Below are positions 18,665-27,423 of a DNA stretch of 64,000 nt, piece by piece. Position 1 is the first letter of the stretch. Every line of letters begins with the position of its first letter. The translations under genes were made by a program, and so were the position numbers. The stretch is from positions 310,001-374,000 of the forward strand of contig NZ_WKJH01000030.1 in the NCBI RefSeq assembly GCF_009674825.1, written 5' to 3'. The DNA comes from Maribacter luteus. Lineage in GTDB: Bacteria; Bacteroidota; Bacteroidia; Flavobacteriales; Flavobacteriaceae. The notes under the pieces are model-generated. The model searched no databases, was not told the DNA's origin, and saw only the letters and a list, made by a program, of their open reading frames with translations.

Positions 18665-18830
18665 ATCATCAATACAGTTCAGTAAGCATAATCAACAACT
18701 GGGTAACCAACTATTTTTTTAATACCAGATAAAAAATAAATTTATTGACTCATACCGACTTTGTTTCGGTAAACAACCAAAAAATCATTAATCTGACCTT
18801 GAAGTATTCTCAAGGTAAAAACAAACAATC

Positions 18831-19562
18831 ATGACAACACTAGTAAGAATTACAATCGCACTGATTTTAGCCTTATTTCTATCTTCCTGTGGATTTGACA
18901 TCAACTTCGGGGATTTCGGTAGTGGTAAGAAAGGAAATGGGAACGTTACTTCCGAAACTAGGGAGATAACCAGTGAATTTACAGAGGTTTCAGCTTCAGA
19001 GGGCCTTGATGTTTATGTTACCCAAGGGGATGAATTCGGTATTACCGTTGAAGCGGATGAGAACATCATCGATCTAATCGCAACGGATATTAAAAATGAC
19101 AGACTACGAATCCATGCCGAAGAAAATATCGGAAGGGCCACCAAAAAAGTCTTTGTTACCTTGCCCGAAATTACGGCCTTAAAGAGTTCTAGCGGTGCCC
19201 ACTTAAGTACTGAGAACATGGTCAATTCCGATAAATTGGAAATTGACGGCAGTAGTGGGGCCAACATTCAAATAGAAATGAATGTAAGTGAGGTGGATAT
19301 CGATGCCAGCAGTGGGGCCAACCTTAATTTATCCGGCGATTCCCAGACCATCTACGTAGATGCAAGTTCCGGAGCTAATATCAACGCAAAAAAATTAACC
19401 TCTAAAGTATGCCATGCCGATGCCAGTAGCGGTGGTAACGTATCGGTATATGTCTCTGATGATCTAACCGCTGATGCCAGTAGTGGTGGCAACATTTCTT
19501 ATTCTGGAGATGCCAATGTCACCAAAAAGAAATCTGTATCGGGGAGTGTACATAAAAACTAA
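18831..19562 (+). CDS. DUF2807 (head GIN domain) lipoprotein
   Basis: 243 residues with a lipoprotein signal (L-S-S-C near residue 20). The mature part is a DUF2807 beta-helix: E-V-S-A-S-E-G-L-D-V-Y-V-T-Q-G-D, then repeated S-S-G-A-N/S-S-G-G-N turns (about residues 120-235), one per coil. DNA encoding the turns is itself repetitive (GATGCCAGCAGTGG variants). It is probably exposed in the periplasm or on the outer membrane, and belongs functionally with the PadR-PspC pair upstream. A terminator follows. Confidence 0.85.
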   Translation: MTTLVRITIALILALFLSSCGFDINFGDFGSGKKGNGNVTSETREITSEFTEVSASEGLDVYVTQGDEFGITVEADENIIDLIATDIKNDRLRIHAEENIGRATKKVFVTLPEITALKSSSGAHLSTENMVNSDKLEIDGSSGANIQIEMNVSEVDIDASSGANLNLSGDSQTIYVDASSGANINAKKLTSKVCHADASSGGNVSVYVSDDLTADASSGGNISYSGDANVTKKKSVSGSVHKN

Positions 19563-19591
19563 GTGATATACCATCTAAAACCTACTTAAAG

Positions 19592-19619
19592 AACCATCGA
19601 AATTTCGATGGTTTTTTTA
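19592..19619 (+). terminator. Rho-independent terminator after the DUF2807 gene
   Basis: ACCATCGAAATTTCGATGGT is a perfect hairpin followed by seven T residues. Confidence 0.9.
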
Positions 19620-19667
19620 ATTTATAGTCCATCGGCTTTATCTATCTTAGTGTAAACATTTTTCAAC

Positions 19668-20678
19668 ATGCAAATCCTATTAAAAAAATACACCTTAGCC
19701 TTAAAACATACCTTTAGTATCTCCAGGGAGTCACATGATTATCAAGACACTATGATCGTGGGTCTATCTTTGAACGGACAAACGGGTTATGGCGAGGCCA
19801 CTTCAAACCCCTATTACAAAATTACGGTTGAAAGTATGATGGGTGAGATTGAAACCGTAAGGGAGAAAATAGAATCCTTTGATTTTACCCTTCCCGAGGT
19901 ATTTCATCAATTTCTTACAGAGCAAGGATTGAGCAATTTTACCATCTGTGCCCTGGATTTGGCAGCTCATGATCTTTATGGCAAATTATTGGGCAAACCC
20001 CTATACGATATTTGGGGAACGGGAATTAACCACTACCCTACTTCAAATTACACAATAGGGATAGCCGACATACCAACCATGGTCCGCAAAATGGAAGAAA
20101 AACCATGGCCGATCTATAAAATTAAACTTGGGACCGAAAATGATGTGGAAATCGTACGTGAATTACGCAAACATACCGATGCCATATTCAGGATTGATGC
20201 CAATTGTGCTTGGACAGCCGAGGAAACCATAGCCAATGCCCCATTACTTAAAGAGTTAGCGGTTGAATTTTTAGAACAGCCCTTAAAAGCATCTGATTGG
20301 GATGGTATGAAAAAAGTATCGGAACATTGTGTATTACCTGTTATAGCGGACGAAAGCTGTATCCTTGAATCCGATGTTGAAGCATGTGGGCCATATTTCG
20401 ACGGAATCAATATTAAGCTGACCAAATGCGGTGGTTTAACGCCGGCTCTTCGTATGATCAAAAAAGGTAAAGCCATGGGGTTAAAAGTAATGGTTGGTTG
20501 TATGACCGAGTCTTCTGTCGGAATCTCGGCCATTGCACAACTTGCACCACAACTGGATTTTGTTGATATGGACGGCGCAATGTTATTAAAGGAAGATATT
20601 GCCAACGGAATACGTATAAATGAAGATGCCTCCCTTGAATTTCCGAAATTGGGCGGCAGCGGAATAACCTTAAAATAA
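19668..20678 (+). CDS. Dipeptide epimerase (enolase superfamily, L-Ala-D/L-Glu epimerase-like)
   Basis: 336 residues. The muconate-lactonising-type barrel has both catalytic lysines (K-I-K-L-G with Lys153, and N-I-K-L-T with Lys250) and the three metal ligands Asp177 (R-I-D-A-N), Glu203 (F-L-E-Q-P) and Asp228 (I-A-D-E-S). Family members epimerise dipeptides such as L-Ala-D-Glu released from peptidoglycan. The substrate here is inferred only from the family. The stop overlaps the next start by one base. Confidence 0.88.
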   Translation: MQILLKKYTLALKHTFSISRESHDYQDTMIVGLSLNGQTGYGEATSNPYYKITVESMMGEIETVREKIESFDFTLPEVFHQFLTEQGLSNFTICALDLAAHDLYGKLLGKPLYDIWGTGINHYPTSNYTIGIADIPTMVRKMEEKPWPIYKIKLGTENDVEIVRELRKHTDAIFRIDANCAWTAEETIANAPLLKELAVEFLEQPLKASDWDGMKKVSEHCVLPVIADESCILESDVEACGPYFDGINIKLTKCGGLTPALRMIKKGKAMGLKVMVGCMTESSVGISAIAQLAPQLDFVDMDGAMLLKEDIANGIRINEDASLEFPKLGGSGITLK

Positions 20679-21724
20679 TGGCACATTATATCGATGGTTT
20701 TCCTGGACGGGAAATAACGGTAAAAGGCTCAAAATACCACTATTTTGGTGGAACCTCTTATTTAGGGCTCCAGACCGATCTGGAATATCAAGATCTATTT
20801 ATCAAGAACATAAGGCAATACGGCACTAATTATGGTGCATCTAGAAAATCGAATATTCGCCTTTCCGTTTATGAAAAATCCGAATCTTTACTCGCTGATA
20901 CCGTCGGCAGTGCATCGGCCCTAACATTATCCTCCGGTTATTTGGCTGGCCAATTCGTTGCCCAAAATTTCAACAAACCGGAATACAAGCTATTTTATGC
21001 CCCAAATACCCATTCGGCACTTTACAATAATTACAACAAACCTTATACAGACTTCATTGAATTGAAATGTGCGATTCTAGAACATTTACAAAGCAATAAT
21101 AAGGTTATCCCTGTGGTTTTTATCGATTCCATTGATTTCAGTGGTCAAAATTATCCTGATTTCAACGGATTAAAAACCCTTCCTTTAGACAAGATAATCA
21201 TTGTGGCCGATGATTCCCATGGCATTGGTATAATTGGGAATAACGGTGAAGGGGTCTTTAGGACATTACTAGGATTTAAGCCTAAGGAATTGATAGTCTG
21301 CTGCTCTTTGGGCAAAGGTTATGCCATACAGGCCGGGGCGGTATTCGGCACCGAAGACAGAATAGAACAACTTGGTAATACGGCTTTTTTTGGCGGAGCT
21401 AGTCCTGCCGCTCCTTCAAGTATGGCAACATTCCTTGATGGACAAGATATTTACAACAAAAAAAGAGTACAACTCTTTCAAAATATGTCCTACTTTGAAA
21501 AAACAATACACCAACTCGATTTTTTCAATCATATGCACGGTCACCCTACGTACTCCTTCAATTCTCCAAAATTGGCCGATTATCTTGAAGAAAACGGTCA
21601 TATAATTACCAACTTCAATTACCCTGCAGAAAGTTCGTCTGTTATGAGCCGTATTGTTTTGAGCAGTCATCATACCAAAAAAGATATGGATCGCTTCTCT
21701 CTTCTTTTAAATTCCTTTCTTTAA
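20678..21724 (+). CDS. PLP-dependent enzyme of the aminotransferase I/II (BioF/KBL-like) fold
   Basis: 348 residues. D-D-S-H-G-I-G-I-I-G binds PLP, and the Schiff-base lysine is K213 in S-L-G-K-G-Y. Y-L-G-L near the N terminus and Y-G-A-S-R-K resemble 7-keto-8-aminopelargonate synthase and 2-amino-3-ketobutyrate ligase. It is shorter than true BioF, and no biotin genes are near. Coupling with dipeptide epimerase suggests a linked step in peptide or cell-wall amino-acid turnover. The reaction is not known. Confidence 0.75.
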   Translation: MAHYIDGFPGREITVKGSKYHYFGGTSYLGLQTDLEYQDLFIKNIRQYGTNYGASRKSNIRLSVYEKSESLLADTVGSASALTLSSGYLAGQFVAQNFNKPEYKLFYAPNTHSALYNNYNKPYTDFIELKCAILEHLQSNNKVIPVVFIDSIDFSGQNYPDFNGLKTLPLDKIIIVADDSHGIGIIGNNGEGVFRTLLGFKPKELIVCCSLGKGYAIQAGAVFGTEDRIEQLGNTAFFGGASPAAPSSMATFLDGQDIYNKKRVQLFQNMSYFEKTIHQLDFFNHMHGHPTYSFNSPKLADYLEENGHIITNFNYPAESSSVMSRIVLSSHHTKKDMDRFSLLLNSFL

Positions 21725-21843
21725 CAGTACGTTTTTTACCCCGGTCCAAAATATAAAATGCACAATTATAGCAATTTAGAATTATGATTTTAACATAATT
21801 ATTTGTAACTTTTAAAGGATATTAACTCCTAAAACAAATAACT

Positions 21844-22314
21844 ATGAAAAAATTACTTGGAGCCGCGTTCATGATGGCAATATTTGTGACTATAGTGGCA
21901 TTTACGAGTTCTAAACCCGATACATATCACTCTATTGAAGGTACTTGGGAGCTAGAGAATTTTTACAATTTTGATGGTGAGAACATAACGGACACCTTAC
22001 CTACCACTGAAGGATACAGACAGGTGAAAATGTATTATAATGGTAAGGTGATGTGGTCACGTACCACTCAAAAATTCATTAAGGATGCTGATGGTAATGA
22101 TGTAAAGGGTAGGTTTGGTTACGGTACCTACAAGATTACGATGAATGGATTGGAAGAAAATATTGAATATGGGGACATTGGCATGATGACCGAGCTGGAT
22201 ACGTTACGCAACTTCAAATTTGAACTTTGGCTCGATGATGATAGATATAGCCAGATAACACTTGATGAGGAAGGTAACAGAACATTTTCTGAAAATTATA
22301 GAAGAATAGATTAA
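21844..22314 (+). CDS. Exported lipocalin-like hypothetical protein
   Basis: 156 residues with an N-terminal hydrophobic signal segment (about 5-22). The mature part begins I-E-G-T-W-E-L-E-N-F-Y-N-F-D-G, the opening of lipocalin-like beta barrels, and contains several D-x-D/N turns. No catalytic motif is visible. Role unknown. It is a single-gene unit flanked downstream by a strong hairpin. Confidence 0.6.
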   Translation: MKKLLGAAFMMAIFVTIVAFTSSKPDTYHSIEGTWELENFYNFDGENITDTLPTTEGYRQVKMYYNGKVMWSRTTQKFIKDADGNDVKGRFGYGTYKITMNGLEENIEYGDIGMMTELDTLRNFKFELWLDDDRYSQITLDEEGNRTFSENYRRID

Positions 22315-22335
22315 ACCATTCCCACTTTTAACCAT

Positions 22336-22376
22336 AAAACCGTCCTTATGATGAATATCATCGTAAGGACGGTTTC
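22336..22376 (+). terminator. Strong hairpin between convergent genes
   Basis: AACCGTCCTTA (about 22337-22348) pairs with TAAGGACGGTT (about 22364-22374), with a loop that is itself partly palindromic. It probably terminates both the lipocalin-like gene and trxB. Confidence 0.75.
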
Positions 22377-22393
22377 ATTATTATTCCTCTTAA

Positions 22394-23362
22394 CTAAGCC
22401 ACTTCCTCCTCTGCGGATTCGACCAAAGCTAAATAACGTTCAGCATCCAAGGCAGCCATACATCCTGTACCTGCTGCGGTAATTGCCTGTCTGTATTCCT
22501 TATCCTGTGCATCGCCACAAGCGAAAACACCTGGAAGATTTGTCTTGGTAGACTTTCCTTCTGTAATAATATATCCGGTTTCGTCCATATTGATCTGCCC
22601 TTTGAAAATATCGGTATTCGGTTTATGGCCGATAGCGATAAAAAGACCGGTTATGGCGATTTCCTCTTTTTCATTGGTTTGGTTGTTCACCATTCTAAGT
22701 CCTTCGACCACTTGATCACCTAAAACCTCATCAACTTGGGTATTATATCTAACTTCTAGATTAGGAAGACTGTTTACCCTGTGTTGCATGGCTTTTGATG
22801 CCCGCATATGATCTTTACGAACGAGCATGGTTACTTTATTACAAATATTTGCCAGATAGGAGGCTTCTTCAGCAGCGGTATCCCCTCCCCCTACTATGGC
22901 AACATCTTGTCCTTTGTAGAAAAAGCCGTCACAAACCGCACAGGCAGAAACTCCACCACCCCTTAAACGTTGCTCACTGGGCAAATTTAAATATTTGGCT
23001 GTGGCCCCTGTAGAAATTATAATGGTTTGCGCTTCAATTAACTTATTATCATCAACTGTAACTTTATGGGTACCACCTGCTACTTTACTCAACTCAACAG
23101 CTGTTACCATACCAATACGAACATCTGTCCCGAACCTTTCAGCTTGCTGTTGCAACTGCATCATCATCGAAGGACCATCGATACCTTCAGGATACCCTGG
23201 AAAGTTATCTACCTCAGTTGTAGTTGTCAACTGTCCGCCAGGTTCCATACCTGTATAAACAACAGGTTTCAGATCTGCGCGGGCAGCATAAATCGCAGCG
23301 GTATAACCTGCAGGACCGGATCCAATAATCAATGTTTTGATTTGTTCTATTTTGTCTGACAT
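22394..23362 (-). CDS. trxB: Thioredoxin reductase
   Basis: 322 residues from the ATG at 23362; the frame further upstream adds an unrelated hydrophobic tail and is rejected. FAD motif I-G-S-G-P-A-G-Y, the redox C-A-V-C at 141-144, the NADPH motif G-G-G-D-T-A and the final G-D-A-Q-D-K-E-Y-R-Q are all intact. It reduces thioredoxin with NADPH in the cytoplasm. A thioredoxin gene lies 12 kb away in the stress island. The upstream TGA-N6-TCA site points to cls rather than to trxB. Confidence 0.95.
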   Translation of the reverse strand: MSDKIEQIKTLIIGSGPAGYTAAIYAARADLKPVVYTGMEPGGQLTTTTEVDNFPGYPEGIDGPSMMMQLQQQAERFGTDVRIGMVTAVELSKVAGGTHKVTVDDNKLIEAQTIIISTGATAKYLNLPSEQRLRGGGVSACAVCDGFFYKGQDVAIVGGGDTAAEEASYLANICNKVTMLVRKDHMRASKAMQHRVNSLPNLEVRYNTQVDEVLGDQVVEGLRMVNNQTNEKEEIAITGLFIAIGHKPNTDIFKGQINMDETGYIITEGKSTKTNLPGVFACGDAQDKEYRQAITAAGTGCMAALDAERYLALVESAEEEVA

Positions 23363-23499
23363 ATTCAAATTATTCAATTGGGTTTGATAAAACAAAAGTA
23401 GGTTTTTTGTCAAAAACCTTACAGCCAAAGTTATCAAAAGTTTTTAAAGAAACCTCTTGTGCCATAACAAAATCAAAGCGTTAGCCGGCTCCCTGCCCA

Positions 23500-23542
23500 T
23501 GATGGGCATCATGAAAAATTCCCGTTATGTTTCGTATTTTTA
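23500..23542 (+). promoter_or_regulatory. Crp/Fnr-type site and promoter for cls (site 1)
   Basis: TGATGGGCATCA (23500-23511), within the exact palindrome ATGATG-GG-CATCAT, is followed after 23 bases by TATTTTTA (23535-23542). The expected leader to the start codon at 23565 is short. This is the first of 12 sites with the same layout. Confidence 0.7.
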
Positions 23543-23564
23543 AACCCTATTCCTAAAAACCGCT

Positions 23565-24992
23565 ATGTATTGGATAATAGCCTTGATAATTTATGTGCTT
23601 ATTGCCATTGGTATGGTCATTAGCTTGTTGGTCAACGGAATTAAACCGGCCAAAACACTAGCTTGGTTATTAACTATTTTCACTATTCCCATCGGAGGTA
23701 TCCTACTTTATTGGATGATCGGAAGAAACAGAAAAAAGTATTCTTGGAAAGACATTCAGGAAGATATAGCGATCAACAATTACCTAAAAAAAATACAGGA
23801 AAACAAAGACGCTGCGGAAACAGTGGAAATGGAGGCTGAAGAATATTCCAAAATTACCCACCTTGTTGAAAAGAACAATGGTTTTAAGCCCACCAAGAAC
23901 AATGAGGTTAAATTGTTGAAGGATGGCAAGGCAACATTCGATGCCATTTTTAAAGCCCTTGAATCTGCCGATAAATATATCTATCTACTTTATTACATTT
24001 TTGAAGAAGGAGAACTCGCGGACAGATTGATAGCTTTATTTGACGAAAAAGTGAAAAAAGGTGTTAAGGTAAAGATCATCTACGATGGGGTCGGCAGTTA
24101 TTCACTGAGTAAAAGATATATTACCCAACTTAAATCGATCGGTGTAGAGGTTTATCCTTTTCTGCCCTTTAAATTGGGAAGGTTCTTAGCATCTATCAAC
24201 TACAGGAACCATAGAAAAATTATTATCGTTGATGGCAAGATCGCGTTTACAGGGGGGATAAACATTTCGGATAAATACCTGAAAGGTGATCTGGTACTTG
24301 GTAAATGGCACGACATGCACATACAATTACGTGGTGCTTCGGTTTTAGAATTGCAAGTTGTATTTGAGATTGATTGGTTCTTGGTCTCCGGTGACAATTC
24401 GGAATTAAATCGTGATTTGCCTTCTTTGGAAGAAAAGGTAGGGAACCAAATCGTACAGATCGTTTATGGCGGACCTGACGATTATTTCTCCCCAATAGGG
24501 CAAACGTACTTCGCTATGATCAATAATGCCAAAAAATATATCTACATTACCAATCCCTATATTATTCCGGGCACAGCGATTCTCAGATCTTTGGAAGTTG
24601 CCGCCAATAGCGGTGTCGATGTTAGGCTTCTGGTATCGGCCAATGCTGATAGCACTTTGGTGAATTGGAGTGTTAGATCGTATTTTGAAACTTTTCTAAG
24701 GGCCGGGGTAAAAATATATCTGTTCCCCAAAGGATTCCTACACAGCAAGATCATCGTTTCGGATGATAATCTTGTTTCTATAGGTACCGCCAATATGGAT
24801 ATAAGAAGCTTTGAACAAAATTATGAGGTAAATGCCCTGGTCTATGATCAAAAAACAGCCCTTTTACTAAAACAGGATTTTTTAAATGAGATAGACCAAA
24901 GTATACCTTTAGACTATGAAACCTTTATGAATAGACCCTATCTGGAAAAAATTAAGGAAGGTTTTGCCAAAATATTCAGCCCATTGTTATAG
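23565..24992 (+). CDS. cls: Cardiolipin synthase (phospholipase D superfamily)
   Basis: 475 residues. Two N-terminal transmembrane segments (PLDc_N, about 2-25 and 35-55) precede two HKD motifs: H216-x-K in N-H-R-K-I-I-I-V-D-G and H393-x-K in H-S-K-I-I-V-S-D-D. The enzyme joins phosphatidylglycerol (or PG and PE) to make cardiolipin at the inner membrane. The gene has the island's regulatory site upstream, so cardiolipin synthesis is probably raised with the stress regulon. Its last six bases overlap the end of the convergent dehydrogenase gene. Confidence 0.92.
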   Translation: MYWIIALIIYVLIAIGMVISLLVNGIKPAKTLAWLLTIFTIPIGGILLYWMIGRNRKKYSWKDIQEDIAINNYLKKIQENKDAAETVEMEAEEYSKITHLVEKNNGFKPTKNNEVKLLKDGKATFDAIFKALESADKYIYLLYYIFEEGELADRLIALFDEKVKKGVKVKIIYDGVGSYSLSKRYITQLKSIGVEVYPFLPFKLGRFLASINYRNHRKIIIVDGKIAFTGGINISDKYLKGDLVLGKWHDMHIQLRGASVLELQVVFEIDWFLVSGDNSELNRDLPSLEEKVGNQIVQIVYGGPDDYFSPIGQTYFAMINNAKKYIYITNPYIIPGTAILRSLEVAANSGVDVRLLVSANADSTLVNWSVRSYFETFLRAGVKIYLFPKGFLHSKIIVSDDNLVSIGTANMDIRSFEQNYEVNALVYDQKTALLLKQDFLNEIDQSIPLDYETFMNRPYLEKIKEGFAKIFSPLL

Positions 24993-25994
24993 CACGAGGG
25001 TTTCATATCCCAATTCGTTCTTACAAGGTTTTCCTTCTTGCCAACTATCCAAATTATCGAAGGTAATCTCCGCTATCCTAGTAAGGGCCTCTTTGGTTAC
25101 ATATGCTTGGTGCGGGGTTAATAAGACATTGGGGAAAGTAAGTAAGGTCCTTAAGTTTTCATCTTGTATACCAATGGATGAATTATCTTTAAAAAACAAC
25201 CCCTTTTCCCTCTCATATACATCGGCTGCATAAAAAGCTATCTTTTTGTTCCTCAACGCGTTGATCAAGGCTTTAGTATCTACGATCGCACCTCTGGCCG
25301 TATTCACAAGTACCACTTTCGATTTCATTTTATCAAAAGCCTGCTCATTGAGCATATGATGGGTTACCGAATTTAATGGCACATGCAGACTGATTATATC
25401 TGCATGCTCAAATAGCTTGGCCATATCAACATATTCAACACCGAAGTTCTGTATCAGTTCTTGTTTAACTTGTAAATCGTGTGCCAGGAGCTTACAACCG
25501 AATCCGTGCATAATTTTGACCATTACAGAACCTATACGTCCTGTACCAACGATTCCCACGGTTTTACCGACCAAATCAAAACCTAACAATCGTTTCTGTT
25601 TAAAATTGTACTCATGTACCTGCCGATCGGCAATATGTGTTTTCCGATTTGCGGCCATAAGCAATGCTACGGCATGCTCAGCAATGGCATTAGGGGAATA
25701 GTCCGGGGCATTGGCCACTTTGAGTCCAAATCTTTTGGCGGCCTTGATCTGAATATTATTATAACCGGCCGATCGTAAAGAAATGTATTTAACGCCTAAA
25801 TCCCTTAATTTCTCCAAAACGATCAAACTGGCATCATCACTTGAAAATATGCTGATGGCATCAAAACCCATTGCTTTTATCGCAGAGTTCGTATCAAGTG
25901 CTTCTTTTATATATGTAGTTTTATGGCGTAACCTATTTGCCTTTTTAAGAAAGGGAATCTCAAAATCCTGCGCACTATAGACCAGTAATTTCAT
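24987..25994 (-). CDS. ldhA: D-lactate dehydrogenase-type 2-hydroxyacid dehydrogenase
   Basis: 335 residues. It has the substrate-binding Arg in S-L-R-S-A-G-Y-N-N, the NAD motif G-T-G-R-I-G, N-T-A-R-G-A-I-V-D-T, and the catalytic His in L-T-P-H-Q-A-Y-V-T. The pattern resembles fermentative D-LDH rather than phosphoglycerate dehydrogenase. It regenerates NAD+ by reducing pyruvate or a related 2-oxoacid. Its start overlaps the end of the upstream lipoprotein gene by 20 bases, so it is the last gene of a three-gene operon with the site at 27203. This fits low-oxygen induction. Confidence 0.85.
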   Translation of the reverse strand: MKLLVYSAQDFEIPFLKKANRLRHKTTYIKEALDTNSAIKAMGFDAISIFSSDDASLIVLEKLRDLGVKYISLRSAGYNNIQIKAAKRFGLKVANAPDYSPNAIAEHAVALLMAANRKTHIADRQVHEYNFKQKRLLGFDLVGKTVGIVGTGRIGSVMVKIMHGFGCKLLAHDLQVKQELIQNFGVEYVDMAKLFEHADIISLHVPLNSVTHHMLNEQAFDKMKSKVVLVNTARGAIVDTKALINALRNKKIAFYAADVYEREKGLFFKDNSSIGIQDENLRTLLTFPNVLLTPHQAYVTKEALTRIAEITFDNLDSWQEGKPCKNELGYETLVL

Positions 25995-26637
25995 TTTTGT
26001 CTTCTTTTCTGAATATTAAATCTTGATCTTCCATCGCCGTAATGACCAACTTTATATAATCATCGATCACATCCTCAATATCTACAGGATCCAAGATATC
26101 TATAGAACCCCTCCAAATCAATTCCCTTTCCTTACCCGGACAAATACAATATAGGGAAGTTTCCGCATGATAAACAGCAAAAGTTTCATGTTCATCGGGC
26201 TCATAGTAAATTCTTTGGCTGCTCAGGTAATCTTCATCAAAACCCCTATTATAGCGATCTAGATTATTCAACAACCTTCTGTTCTTCTCTACATTCTCCA
26301 CACCGATTACCTTAGAGAAAAGTATGGCATCGAAGTCCTTGTCCAACAATTGTTGCTCAACATCAGATAGCTCTTGCTCAGAACGTTCCGAGGAGGTGAA
26401 ATCAACATCAAATACGTCTATGCTCCGCATAGCCTCTACATTACGGGCTTCAAACTGATCCCGTAATTTGGTTTCATACTCCATTCGGGCATCTTTGTTG
26501 TAGGTCATCCCCACTATCAGTACTTTATTGGCATTGAATATCACAATATCCGGATTCTTCCAATTTTCTACCAATTCGGCAGAGGAACAACCCAACATCA
26601 AAAGGACGACAAGTGTAAAGAGACCTAACTTTTTCAT
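25975..26637 (-). CDS. Uncharacterised lipoprotein between a stress-family gene and ldhA
   Basis: 220 residues with the lipobox L-M-L-G-C at about residues 13-17. The mature part starts with an alpha/beta segment (V-L-I-V-G-M-T-Y-N-K-D-A-R-M-E-Y-E) reminiscent of DUF4136-like lipoproteins; the rest is acidic, with many D/E residues. It is probably an envelope protein. It begins 20 bases after the upstream gene and overlaps ldhA, so it shares their regulation. No function can be given. Confidence 0.65.
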   Translation of the reverse strand: MKKLGLFTLVVLLMLGCSSAELVENWKNPDIVIFNANKVLIVGMTYNKDARMEYETKLRDQFEARNVEAMRSIDVFDVDFTSSERSEQELSDVEQQLLDKDFDAILFSKVIGVENVEKNRRLLNNLDRYNRGFDEDYLSSQRIYYEPDEHETFAVYHAETSLYCICPGKERELIWRGSIDILDPVDIEDVIDDYIKLVITAMEDQDLIFRKEDKNEITGL

Positions 26638-26657
26638 GGTATTTTATTTATAGGGAC

Positions 26658-27101
26658 TTAATTCAACAGCCTTTTTTGTTTTTCCTTCTTCATGACCTTC
26701 GAAATCATTTGGAACAAACTTCCTTTGAGTTTTCTGTAATCGGCCAAATAGTTATCAATAGCAAAAATCATATCCCTATGGGATTCGGTATAAGCTTTCT
26801 CCATTTTGGGTTGATCGATATCGTCGACCATAATGGATAGTTGATTTTCGTGTATTTTGGCCTTTTTCAGTAGTTTCTCTGCTTCCACTTCCGAATTGGA
26901 TATAGCAGTGACCAACTCCCTACTTTCATCGTACATACCCGAACTTGTGATTTGAAGCGTATAGGACTTGACCAAGTCATTCAAAAACATCTGCTCATCC
27001 TTGACAAATTTCAATTCTGAAATCCAATCCAAAGAGGTTTGATGCATTTCTTCTGGGCTTTTCCATTCTAAATACCTGTAAATCTGATTTTTAGCTTTCA
27101 T
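26658..27101 (-). CDS. Helical stress-island protein, paralogue 1 of 4
   Basis: 147 residues, no signal peptide, nearly all helix. The shared signature is W-I-S-E-L-K-F-V-K-D-E-Q-M-F-L-N-D-L-V-K-S-Y near residue 26, then H-E-N-Q-L-S-I-M about 60 residues later, then a last helix with Y-R-K-L-K-G-S-L-F-Q and a basic tail M-K-K-E-K-Q-K-R. The same pattern recurs in the genes at 28146, 38713 and 40676. The fold may be a small helical bundle. Not a family I recognise. First gene of the operon with the lipoprotein and ldhA. Confidence 0.7.
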   Translation of the reverse strand: MKAKNQIYRYLEWKSPEEMHQTSLDWISELKFVKDEQMFLNDLVKSYTLQITSSGMYDESRELVTAISNSEVEAEKLLKKAKIHENQLSIMVDDIDQPKMEKAYTESHRDMIFAIDNYLADYRKLKGSLFQMISKVMKKEKQKRLLN

Positions 27102-27423
27102 AGTCTATTGTTTTTATTTTACTTTCATCATACGGTGCATCCTTATGCTTTCCAGGTTCCGATTACATTTACCAAGTTATCTATTTTGCGGTTTGGGCTC
27201 AATGATTTAGATCAGTCAATCATAAAGCGATCGGTTTAATCCCAATGATTTACTTTTCTACGACATGTTATGTCTTCTTTTTACGACAGATTTGATTAAG
27301 TATTCTTATTTTTGAGGATGATTCAATTTTTATAAGTCGATGTCAATGACTATTTTGCATCGTTGCAAAACAACTGACTGACACAAACACGAATTTACAT
27401 CAACGTTAAAGTTGCTCCCCAAG
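27102..27423. other. Divergent regulatory region between paralogue 1 and the LytTR regulator
   Basis: 322 bases without a gene. It holds the Crp/Fnr-type site at 27203-27214 with its minus-strand -7 element, and a separate TATTTTTG at 27307-27314 that could be the promoter of the plus-strand regulator gene, giving a leader of about 100 bases. A loose inverted repeat (ACATGTTATGT at 27263-27273) has no assigned role. Confidence 0.5.
27172..27214 (-). promoter_or_regulatory. Crp/Fnr-type site and promoter of the paralogue 1-lipoprotein-ldhA operon (site 2)
   Basis: TGATTTAGATCA (27203-27214). On the minus strand, 23 bases later, comes TAACTTGG (27172-27179). No -7 element is found at this spacing on the plus strand, so the LytTR gene is probably not a target. 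Confidence 0.6.

Noticed and set aside
20114-20686. Open frame of 190 codons on the minus strand
   Set aside because: Antisense to the conserved barrel of the dipeptide epimerase; no recognisable motif.
22349-22360. TGATGAATATCA, another TGA-N6-TCA palindrome
   Set aside because: It is the loop of a hairpin between two convergent genes and faces no promoter, so it is taken as chance.
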